Assembly (NCBI GenBank): GCA_008638375.1
Contig: CM018031.1
Location: forward strand, 3,013,001-3,077,000
Direction: 5' to 3'
DNA length: 64,000 nucleotides
DNA from: Nyssa sinensis
Taxonomy: Eukaryota; Streptophyta; Magnoliopsida; Cornales; Nyssaceae
Under the pieces are notes generated by a model, which was not told where the DNA came from, did not search any database, and saw nothing but the letters and a program-made list of their open reading frames with translations. Both the position numbers and the translations under genes were made by a program. Of the stretch, positions 24,656 to 36,360 are shown one piece after another; position 1 is the stretch's first letter; each line of letters begins with the position of its first letter.

Positions 24656-25970
24656 TTGGAGGAGGAAGTAAAAGAAAAATTTTTCCTGGAAAATTGTGTA
24701 CTATTTTTTTCTCGCGAAAATTTGAGCCTATCTGAATCTCACTGGGACAGACGAAATCGTCATGGTTTGACACCGATATATGCGCGTTTGGGCAATTGAA
24801 AGGACCGAGTCTGGAGTCTGCGTGAGATGCGTACGCTTAAGGATATGAATGCGACGACGTCGTTCCATGCCAGATTTCAAATTTCTCTACTACTTTTTTT
24901 CCTCTTTTATTAGGGTTGTTTTTTCTCAAAATTTTAGAATATTCTAAATGACATGACATTGCAAGTGGTAGTCAATTTAAAATATTAATATGGTGTATTA
25001 GATGTTAGAGAGTGTTTCCGAGTGAAATCAAGATAAAAAAAATTTTGAAAAATAAATTTTTACTTATTTTTAATAGCAGAATAACTTTTTTTCTTTACAT
25101 TTTTCACTCTTTGTCATTCTCTGAATGACCAAATACTAGTCAATAATTAACTAATATTAATATTTTGAATTGAATCATCATTTTATGTCATGCTATCAGG
25201 AATAAAAATTTAAACATGACAACAATAATGTGTTGTATTTAACTTTCGTTCTTTCAACTTTCACATCTTATACTTTAATTAGTGTACTTAATCACATAGT
25301 AGTAATTTTGACAAAAGCCGATTTGGATGGAGTTAGTAAAAAAGTTTAGGAAAATTTTGAAGATGCTAACTAGTTATTATGCCATCTCCATCCCCCTCCC
25401 ATGCAAAATGCCTCTCCTAGAAGTTTGACTTGTTTCTTAATAATTTTTCATCATTTCCTCTCATGTTATGAGGCTAAATCAAATAACTGTTGGGTAGAGC
25501 ATATTGAAGTTTATGCTTCACAAAAGAAAAGTCTTCCATTAATTTTTTTTTTCTCCTTTTCCAGCCCAGAAATCCAAACCCCTTTAGGACTTCCAAACTA
25601 TGCAATAGGAATCAAGAAGAAAAGAAGGAAATGTGTATTGCAAAAAGTACAGGGTTAATATGATTCTGAAATGCATCCAAAACTAGTATTTATGCATTTT
25701 TTTCATCAACATAGTGTTTGAAATCATACATACAAGAGTAATAAAAGAAAAATCTGCAAATTCAGTTCTATGCTATACTCTTTTCTTTTGATGTCCCTGT
25801 TCATTTGAGGCACTGCCTGGTCCCTTAAAATTGATCCCCAATAAAAGCTGCAGAAAGAAAATCCAACACCCCATATTTTAACAATTTTGTAGAAGAATGT
25901 AGATTCCAAGGGCTCTTTAGCTTCCCATTGTCTAAACTTCATTGACAACCACCATCACTTAGAAAAGACT
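24656..25970. other. intergenic region between P4H and RLCK genes
   Basis: About 1.3 kb holds the promoter of the minus-strand P4H gene on its left side and the 3' UTR of the kinase gene on its right. AT-rich; no additional gene or repeat was recognised. Confidence 0.5.
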
Positions 25971-28900
25971 TCAGAGCTCCAAAGCTATCTGCATTGGTTG
26001 AATCATATTGTTTGAGTACACCATTGAATTGGGTTCTTCTGCATTAAGGAACTCTGCTGGATATATCCTTTTGAAAGAACGGGCTTTTAGGAGTTTTCTT
26101 GCTCTATCCAAAATGTCTCCATCTTTTTTTAGTATCCGTACAACCTGTAGCATATGTAAAAACAGATTCAACAAAACAAATGAACAAATAAAATTTAAAA
26201 AATATTCCACCTTGAGGCTGTAGTTATTAAATTCACAATTTCTTTCCACTGACTAGAAATTGATTTCTGATTCACATCTTCTTTTAACATTAGCATATAT
26301 AAATCTAGCTCAGGTAAGAACCACTGAATGCTAAGAACTAACTGACTGAACTTGAACAATGTTATCGAAGCTTGAAAATTTCCCTTGTGCTAATAGCTTT
26401 TTTAACTCCAAGGAAGAATAACTTCTAATTGCCATCTTCTAACTGATTCTCATGTTCAACTGTGTTTAAGGTTTTCCATCATTCTTAGCTGATCTTAATG
26501 TATCACAGAATTCAGAGGTCCATCCATGGCATAATACAAAAAACCAACCACTAGGCTCATAAAATGGAGCAAGTAGAAAAGGAAATGCTTAAAACTCGGT
26601 TCCTTTAGCATTTTTAAGCATCTTTTAGTGTTTCCTCTCGCTCTCTTCAAGGCACAACATCCATATATATCACGCCAGCCTAGGCATGCAACTAAAGTAT
26701 GAAAGCTTACTTAGAACAGTCTTATATGTCCTAAATTTGCAATGGATCAGATTATTAGAATCATATAACCAGGTCCACATTATAACTTTGACCGGTTCCC
26801 TGAAAAATAGGCCATTGATTAATGGGTCCATGTTGATACTCTATTTGGTCTTTGAAATAATGAGAGGGAAGAAAAGAAAATAGTTATCTTTCTTAACAAA
26901 AAATTGAATTTTCCCTTTCTTTTCTCTCATTATTTCAAGGACTGCAGGGAGTGGGTAATTGCAAATACCATGCTTTGACAGACCAACATGACGTCCCAGT
27001 TCATGCCAGCTACACTAACTTTTAGTCAGTCTTTTTAAAATCAAACACATGCCTTGCTCATTTGAGGCCGTTCAATTGAAGATTCTTGCATGCACCGAGA
27101 AGCGATTGAGAGCATGCGATTCATCTCCTCTGAGTCATAGGCTCCAGCAAGCGACGGATCAACAAGCTTTTTGATATCATTCTTAGCAAGTAAAGGTTTA
27201 GCCTGCAACAAATTAATTAAAATAGAGTGAACTCCCAGTTGTCATCCAACATACAATTTTTCTTCTTTAATATTTTGCTTGGAAGCAGGGGGTGTTAATA
27301 GAGATATTCAAAGGGGAGAAAATATGAGCTAAGGTACCCATATCAAAAGGCTTTGCTGTGACTTATCCAAAGCCAGCCGTCCAGTGATGAGCTCTAACAA
27401 AAGTACCCCATATGCATAGACATCAGTCTTTTCATCTACCATGCCATGCATGAAAAACTCAGGAGGAAGGTAGCTGTTATGATAAGAAATAAGGTCAAGG
27501 ATTATGAAAAATACTTCTACGCTTAAAGGAAAACACAAAATTTTCATGTTACAAACCCAAATGTGCCTTCAAATTGTGATACTGTGAGGTGTGTCCATTG
27601 ATCTGGAAGCCACTTTGAGAGCCCAAAATCAGAAATCTAGATTGAAATTAAGGTTAAACATTGAACTCCAAATACTTAAATAAACAAAAACACTAACATT
27701 GTTTCAACTTTTGGCAATTCATGGTCCTTTAAATATATCGTAAACTAAAGATTGAAATAGTTTTCACCAACTGAAACACCACCACAAGCTTTGATGATAG
27801 GAAAGATGCAAGGACTCATTTTGCCGACACTAGAGTTTGCATCAAGAAGAGCAATAATGAGATCTTTAAGGAAAATAATGATGTTATAAGGATTTTATGA
27901 TCGTTACATAAGGAAATCATTATAGGAAAATCACAAATAGGTGAAGAAGGTGTGTTTTCATTTGCTCATCCTTGGGTTCAAAGAATCAAAAGTATACCTG
28001 AGGGTCAAAATCCTCTGTAAGCAAAATGTTAGCAGCCTTGATGTCTCTATGAATAATCCTTCTCTGACACCCCTCATGAAGATATGAAAGGCCCTCGGCA
28101 GTGCCTAAAGCAATCTTATATCTGATGTCCCATTCTAGTTTCTCATTCTCACCTGAAAATATGGGGACAAAAAGAAAAAATTGAAATTATTTTTGTTGGA
28201 AATTTAATAAAATCTTTATTTTAGAAGAATAAGTCAAGTAGATGATCAAAACCAGTAAGTCGAGATGCTAAGCTCCCATGGGGAGACAAATGAAGAACAA
28301 GGTGCATGCCCCCTTCAACCCCATACCCAATAACATTAGCAATATTGGGATGGTTGGCGTGGACTAAAATCCCAAGTTCGGATAAAAAGTCCTGATGTCA
28401 TCTCTTCCGGGCTACCCCTGATCAGCCGTTTAATTGCTACAAGTTGCCCATCTTGCAAATGTCCCTTGTAAACTTCAGAATAACCTCCCTCTCCAATCAA
28501 ATTCTCTTCACAATAAAAGGAAAAAAATAAAAGAAAAGAAAATAGTGAGAAGCAGAAGATATTTATCTGCCAACTAGGACATAACATTTGTGTGACAGTA
28601 ATAAACAATTCACAGTGAACATTAAGGGTATTTCTTTTCAAGTTGGTGATGAGAATGTAAAATTGCCTGTAAAAGACGTGGAGTTTAAGTATAAATAAAG
28701 CAGGAAATTTTCAAACTCTGAATTTAAATTATAGAAAGAAGTCATATACCATGGCTGAAATTGTTGGTTGCAGTTTGAAGTTCTGAGAGGGAGAAATTCT
28801 TCCAGGAAGACTTGAAGCAATACAATTCTGCATCTAAAGTAGGGTTCAGACTGTTCAGTTCTGGCATGCTCTGTCTTGAGTTTCTGCTTTTATTTTTTGA

Positions 28901-30326
28901 GAACTTCTTGATGGAAGGTTTTCCAGGATGGAAGGTATGCAAGCCCATTCCTGGTCTTTTTTTCAATACACGGAAGAACCCACGCCATTGAGATTCAGAT
29001 TTTTGCTTTGGTTGAACTTCTGAATCTGAAGTACTGGCCTTGGAAGAAGCTGATTCAGAGTCTGGGTCATCCTCAAGAATTCCTCTGGGTGAGGACACTT
29101 CCACTATCTCCTCCCCCATATCTAAAGATTTCAGAATTCAAACTTTAGTAAAGTGATGGAAGGACATAATGCTCCACTTTATTGCCAGAAAACTCAGGAA
29201 TAGAAATGAAAATTTGGTGAAAACAAAGGAAAATTTTCAATACTCTTAAGATTCTTCATAGGAAGAGTTGACAATTAAATGTAGAGAAAATATAAAGTGA
29301 AAGGTGGAGATTTTACCATCATCAGAAAGGGAGATAGAGTTAGCAGAAAATAATTTTCTGTGTCCGATTTTAAGAAGCTCCCCATCACTGTCATTGATGC
29401 TGCCAATATAAAACCAAATGTCCATAAAGAACACGGAATGCAACAAAATTGAAAAGATATACAATAGAGTTCAAACAACCCATTTATTGTAGAAATGCAA
29501 AAATTTAGAAGGGGCCTAAAAAAAAGTAGATAAAATATATCATAGAACAAATCCAACATGTAACTAAAGAGAAAAAAGAAAGACCATTGAAAAATCATCA
29601 AAGAACTAAAAAAAAAAGTAAAAAGAAAAGAAAAACCCCATAGGCTAAAAGATTTACTACTCCAGAGGCTCAGAGATATAAAACCTTTAGAAATATAGGA
29701 ATTAAAAGAAAGCCCAGAATTTATACTCTGTAGTGTGGAATCTTATTAACAACAATTTCAACCCGAAGCGGTTATAAGATTTCAAGTTTTCGTTTTCATT
29801 TCCTATGTTTTCTTGGCCAGCAAATGGAGCATAAGATAAATTCAAATGACACAATAATCTAATCTTTCACAGGCATAGTGAAGAATAAAATCAAGTCATA
29901 TTGAAAATTACTACAATTTTCTCAAAGAAATTAAAATCAGTCAAACTCAGTATATCATATGCATGCAAAATACATATATATACAAACATATTCGAAACAA
30001 AATTTATTAAACTATCGGAATTGGTACTGCATATAAACACAAAAACAAGAGAACGCGGATGCTGATAGACAGCAAGAAATGAATGTTACATATGTAATAT
30101 GTATTGTACAAATAGATGCACGTATGCGGTTTGCATACATACATAAATAAATATATATAAATATATATATATATATATAGCGATGTAATATAAATATATA
30201 TGAATTGCTACTGCATATTAGCACAGAAACAGCCAAACCCAAGGGCTAATATGGCTAGCTAGAGAGAATGACATCGTGGTACAGGAAATACCATGGAAAA
30301 TCTGAAGGTTCTGGGACATTTTCCAT
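25971..30326 (-). CDS. receptor-like cytoplasmic kinase, class VI; one +1 frameshift
   Basis: Nine minus-strand exons: 30326-30292, 29399-29317, 29121-28750, 28505-28253, 28152-27998, 27636-27557, 27473-27338, 27202-27053 and 26144-25971. With one base removed they give 478 aa. The N-terminus is Ser-rich, with [13 protein letters not shown], typical of RLCK-VI. The kinase domain shows [34 protein letters not shown] (Lys189), [22 protein letters not shown] and SIERPQMSK. All catalytic residues are present, so an active Ser/Thr kinase is expected; some relatives bind ROP GTPases. There is no membrane segment. Exon 4 has one extra base after Ser201 (about 28391); the following [17 protein letters not shown] is intact only in the shifted frame. 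Exon 8 ends AAG|GCATGT, so a GC-AG intron is inferred. The 35-nt first exon is the weakest part: its phase fits, but an alternative start at 29119 exists. Confidence 0.87.
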
Positions 30327-30757
30327 TGATTTCAGATACAGGTAGCAGAACCAGAACCACGGCCCTTAAGAACCAAAGGGGAGCGTGAAAATGAATGTTT
30401 GAGAGCGAGGGACAGGGGAGACAGAGAGAGATGGAAATAGCGGTTGGCATGATCTCGACGGGCTGTAAACACCAATTTTATCTCACATTTTCCCGGATAT
30501 CTGTGCGCATTGCCCAAAAATCGCCCTTTCCATTGTTCCTTCTCTGTACAATCTCTATTTTTAAGGAAAAATAAAACCAAATATTATAAGAACCTTTTTT
30601 GTTTTTGTCATAATTGTCACAGAGAGTTAAGGAAAAATATAAATTTACTAAAGATATTTACATTTGATTCCCTCAGGAAATATAGCAATTACAAACATTA
30701 CCCTGATATAAAAATAATATACAAATATATTGTATTCATGCAAAAAAAAAATTGGTT

Positions 30758-30900
30758 AAATCCTAATACTGTCTTGATAAATTTTGTAATAAAAAAAGTT
30801 GTCTATTGTTAGTAATTAATTTTGTAATAAAATCCTAATACTGTCATAATAAATTTTGTAATAAAAAAATTGTCTAATATTGTCAGGATAGTTTTTGAAA
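30758..30900. repeat. 72-bp AT-rich tandem duplication
   Basis: AAATCCTAATACTGTC followed by TAAATTTTGTAATAAAAAAA and TTGTCTA recurs at 30758 and 30830. It lies about 430 bp upstream of the proposed RLCK start codon. Confidence 0.7.
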
Positions 30901-31067
30901 TAGGTTAATTATAATTAATTTAATAATTTAAATAAATAAATATTTAAAAATAAATGAGTATCCTGATAAAGACTTGCCTTGTCCATCACCAAATCTAAAT
31001 AAATTTGAAGAACAATTTTTTTTACACGACAAGGTTGAGAAGTAATCCTCCACCCCATTGTCATCCC

Positions 31068-31732
31068 TAGGAATAGAGATGTCAACCATGTAAGTATAGG
31101 ATGGGACACCACTATTCCAAACCCATCTCGTTGATAAAAAACTTTTTCTTAAACCTATCTCATCTCATATCATATATTCTTTTATACCTGTCTCTCCTTG
31201 TCTCGATTATACTAAATTTATTATTTTTATTTTAAAATAAAAATTTATTTTTTATTACTATTTTCCCCACACATATATTTCATTAGTAGGTTAGGTATAC
31301 TAAAATAAATAAGGGATATTTAAGTAAATTCACATTATATTATAATCAGGACAAAACGGTTTCAATATTCTTTTTTGTTTTTTTCCAAACCCACCCATAC
31401 CATACTTATATACTTCCTAAATCTGTTCCATTAAGGAAAGAACAGGGTAGAGTTACTTTAAAAACACGCCTCATTGACATCTTTGGTGGGGATGGAGTTT
31501 GGAGAGTAAGGCTAGGATGAGAATGGAAATGAGAAACACGACTAGCAAGCAAGACGAGAACTAAGACAACTAAGACATAAATGACTACTTTACTATTTTC
31601 AAACAGGGCTTGGATGTTTCCAGAGGACATGACTGGCAGCATGGGGCAGGAATGGGAATGACTACTACTAAAGGGGCCGGGGATGACTAGTTTTAAACGG
31701 GGCAGAAAACCCCACCACGTTGCTATTCCTAA
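31068..31732. mobile_element. hAT-like MITE remnant
   Basis: The left end reads TAGGAATAGAGATGTCAAC (from 31068). The right end in reverse complement reads TTAGGAATAGCAACGTGGTG (to about 31732). Interior flanks contain GGGATGGGAC- and GGGGCAGAAAACCCC-like blocks seen in the common plant hAT MITEs. No 8-bp duplication could be recognised, so boundaries are approximate. Confidence 0.5.
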
Positions 31733-32263
31733 CGGGACTTGTTCACTGTCAGTTTGTTATCTTTTTCAGCCTATCAGCTGTCAGGTCATATCTTATAGTC
31801 CTACCATGGGTTTGCAAATTATCGATTTCAAGTTCATGAGCTCTAACTGAATAATGGCTTAACGTCCTTGGTCATTGACCAATTGCAAACTTTTGTAGAA
31901 TCTACTCTTTCAAATTAAAGCAGTATTAACTCCAATTAAACCGGCATTGCAACCCCTAACAATTTGTCAGTAACGAAGTACGAGCTGCCAATAGCAAGTA
32001 CTGTTTTGATTTATTTAATCAAGTCTTCCCCCTCTGCGAAATCTATAATTTTTCTTGGTCCACTTGAAAGATTCAGAACAAATCACATAGATGTTTCAAC
32101 ATTAACAATGCAAACTTGGAATTTGATACAAAATTAGTTACATAAGAGTAGCAGTGACACTGAAACTATAATTTAATTTACAGCAAGAGCTAGAAAAAGA
32201 AGCTTTAGAGTGATGAAACCAATGCATAGAAACTTGAGGTACAGTCCCAGTATAGTCCTTTTC

Positions 32264-35200
32264 TCAATGGATACTACGAGTGATTAATCCCTCAAATGTA
32301 GTATAGAGATCCTTGTTATCTGGGCCAAAAATCTCATTGGCCTTCCGTAAAGTTTCCTATAATATTCCAGGTGAACAGACAGATAAGAAACATACCACAA
32401 TGGAATGGTTAAAAGCAGAGGGGAAGAGGGTTTGGAAAAGATGAGACAGTACCTCTTTTGTTTGCTTGTGAGAGTTCAATTCCTTGACATTTGCTAGAAA
32501 TGCACCAAATAGCTCATAAGACAAACGGCTCCTAATAAAGCAAAGAAGTCATCAACTGGGCAACACTGGGATTTGGTGCATCAGATTTTGAAATAACAAG
32601 CATGGCAAACGCATGACAGGGATACTAGGCCAAAATAATTATAATAAAAAAAAGAGTTTTGGATCTTTTAGATAGCTTTTATTTATAGAACTTCTGGTAT
32701 GCACACAGATAACTAATAAATAGATGATTCCAGTTGTGATTACAAATGTAATTAGCATTTTGTTGACTTCGTTAGATGGAAATGATTTGAAGAAATTTTG
32801 AGAATATAAAAGTGAAGGGTAAGCATTGCAAGTCAGGAAATGGTAGATGATGGAAGCATATCATGTCATAACCAAATTTGTTAGCATTTTGTTATTTGGA
32901 TCAGGTTCATAATTGTTGAATAACTTGGGTTCAGTTTAACAAGCTTGTAAATTAATCTGGGAAATTAGGTCTAACAATCTGCTAGGAAATTTTGCAAATA
33001 TTTTTTGAATTTTCACATGTGGACCCACTATTAAACAGTGCATTTGGAACACACATTTCTAGGGCATTAAAATGGCATAGATTTGTGTTTAAAATATTTT
33101 TAATTAACATATACATCCCTGTATACACACAGAGACACATGTATATGTATGTATGTATGTACATGTATACACACACGCATTGATTTTGAAATAATTCACT
33201 GCTATGTTACTGTTTAAAATAGTTCCTTGCACAATAAAAATAAAAATAAAACTATCAAGCTCAGCATGAGTTTACCTGACTTGGCGGAAGAATTCTTTTC
33301 CGTCAACTCGAGTTCGACCTGAAACAAACACAAAGGATTAGTGGCATAACACAACAAATACCCCAAAAACAATATCAATGATGTATATTTCCAACCATTT
33401 CCTAGTATAGGTGTACCTAGTGCACAAAATGAAAAAGCTAGGTGTCTAGCGTCTACCAATGGCAATTTCCAGTACATTAAAAACCACAAATCCTCAACAA
33501 CAATACTCATGCTCAACCTTTTTTTTGTGTGTGTGTGTGTGTGTGTGTGGGAGTGTGTCTTCTTTTTTCCCTTCTTTCTATTAGACTACATTCACATGGG
33601 CTACACAAAGGGCGGTAGCCGTTTCCCTCACCCATAAATCTCCCCAACCCCATGTCCCTCTTTCGGGACTTGAACCTTACACCTTATCCTAAAGGGAGTG
33701 TAGGAGATACCACCTAAGCTGGATGGCGGTAGCCATGATTGATAATACACTATTTGTTGAAACTTTCGATATATATCTAAAACACAAAACTTCCAATTAC
33801 CATTAAAAAAAAATTTTGAACTTCTATAATACAAAGTTTAATGGGCTCAAATAATTGCCCTTTGATAAGTAATTAACTTAAAGCCAAAAGGAGGGAGCGT
33901 ATAACATGTGCAGATGGCCATGATAACTAGTATATTATATATATATATACTTTATTAAAATGTCTCGATTCTTAATGTATCAATTCTTGGCCAGCTTAAC
34001 TTTGAAATTTTCTTGCAAATTAATTTCCCTACAACTGCGAACCCTCTTGTGGAGAGAAGAATACCTATGTGAATTGATTGCTAAAATGAGACCTGATGTT
34101 AGACTGGGTGGTCAATTCATTCAACAATGTCCAGACAGGTTTTTATCACTCATAGTATAACTGACTGCTTATTCTAGGACCAGAAAATGTAGTACTTAGG
34201 CAAAAATTAGAATAGTACTTATGTAAGTACCAACTGCAAGCATATTGAACATGCACAAATATTTCGTGCATTTTATTCTTTACTTTATCAAAAAAATTTA
34301 AATATACATACATATATATATATATATATATATCCAATCATGGGATGTTGGCAACAGAAGATGCCATGGCTGGGAGACATTGAAGGAGCAGCTTATCATT
34401 TGCATATATGAACAACTCACGGTATCCTAATGGTGAGCAGCAGATCAGTCTTTCTGTTTATACCCTGCCGCCATTAAATTTATATTGGTTAAGAACAATT
34501 TATTAGGTAAAAGCAACACGTTAATTAATTAAAACAATCTCACTGGAATCACATCAATATTATTCAAATCCAATGGTTTCTACTTTTTCTAGTTGTCGCC
34601 AAAAAATGAAAGTAATGAATAGCTCTATTATCATGTCTCCAAAAACAGGAAGTGCAGGGTTCAGAGCAGTGGAATTGGTGAGACCATTTGACATGGTAGC
34701 TAGTGCTGCCACATCTTGCCTCAATAAGAATTTTTTTTATAAAAAAAAACTATTTCTTCTATTTGTTATAAAATAAAGTTTAAGAGCTAACCAGATTGTG
34801 ATCCTGTATCCGAGGCTGACATTGGACTTTGCTGGCCTGAGGACATTGAATATGCTGAAGAGCTATCATCAGACATGCCTCTTGTGGTTGAAAATGACAT
34901 TGAATGCCACCTGGGGGACACAGGCTTAGATGTTCTTGTTGGAGACACAGATGCAGAAAGACTAGGAGGAGAACCAGGAGGAGTAAGCCGAGGTGTGCTA
35001 CTTTGTGATGCTAACAAGAGGCCTTGTGATATGCGAGGTCTTGAGGCTGCCATGGAAATTATAAGTAAGAGGAAAAGAAAAATGTAAAGACTTTACACAC
35101 ACAATTGCTAAGTTTTGAACCCTTGACTCAACGCTACATATGTGGACTGCTCATATATCAATCCATTCAATCAAGGAAAGAGAACACCTATGTAAAATGT

Positions 35201-36328
35201 AATTGATATTGCATAAAGGAAATACTTCATTGTTTAGATCCAAACTCAAAACTAAATAAGGGAACATACCATCTGTCTCTGGATCCTCTGCATATGAATT
35301 TCCTATTTCTGAGAATTGGCTCCGTATTGAAGAAGCTCTTGAAGGTGGTAATGTGGCATCTTCTTCTGAAAAAAAAAAGGTACACAACTTTTTGTTAAAT
35401 AACAGTTGAATGGGTAAAAGTCAACTTAACAACTTTTAACTTTTGGAATATTTAACACATTGTCCCAAAATTATTGGGATGAAGAAACAGAGAGGTATTG
35501 CGGAGACGTCAAAACTTTAATCATTCTTAACTACTGAGGAAGTCTAGCACGCACAGAGGTTAATGAGACGGGTCTGACTAACAAGCTTATTGAAATCTTA
35601 TAAACAGGCATCGTGGGAAAACAAATTTTCTATAAGGATTTCACAGACTGATTTTGGATGAGCTTATGTATCCGATTTGTAGGATACCCCCATGAGCAAT
35701 TGAGACTCATTGCTTGGCAAATTTATTTTCTTTGCACTCTCCAATGCTGTTGGTACATCATTATTATGATAAACATATTGGACATGATGGAATTTCCGCA
35801 ATGTGATATAAGAACAGTTAAAAGATCTATATATAAAAAATTTAAATGACCTCCAGCAAATGATGGAGAAGACAAACTCGCATGGCTTGGTATATATGAG
35901 GCAACAACCTGAGGCGCTCCTGCCTGTCGCAAAAGAAGATTTTGTCAGCAGCTCAAGTCAGGATGTACTTGAAGCCTACAAGTAATGTATTGGATTTGAG
36001 TTGCTTTTTTTTTTTCTTTTTTTTTTTTGGGGGGTGGGGGTAAGTATATTTGAGTTTCAGGTATTATTATTGTGCAGTTTTTTTTATTAAAAAAGAAGGT
36101 GTCAAACTAATACCTCAAACCAGAAACAGAAATCTTTTGACACAAAAACTCTGGAGCAGATGACTTACAGAATTTTCCTCATCCTCTTGAAGTGACTGCA
36201 TGAGTGTCTTTCTAAAGCTTTCCAACTGCATGCATTCAAGACAGCAAGTCAGTAACTCAAGAAGACCTGTTATCTAGTGACTTAGAGAAAGAGAGAGAAG
36301 AGAAAAGGGGGTAGGGTTTGGGGGTTTT

Positions 36329-36360
<32 letters not shown>

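Larger units (their letters stand above)
30327..32263. other. intergenic region between RLCK and NAIP-like genes
   Basis: The left side is the 5' leader and promoter of the kinase gene. A 72-bp tandem duplication lies at 30758-30900. A hAT-like remnant covers about 31068-31732. No coding sequence was recognised. Confidence 0.5.

Noticed and set aside
30030..30250. Minus-strand frame rich in Tyr/Ile
   Set aside because: Produced by the (TA)n tract at about 30150-30180.
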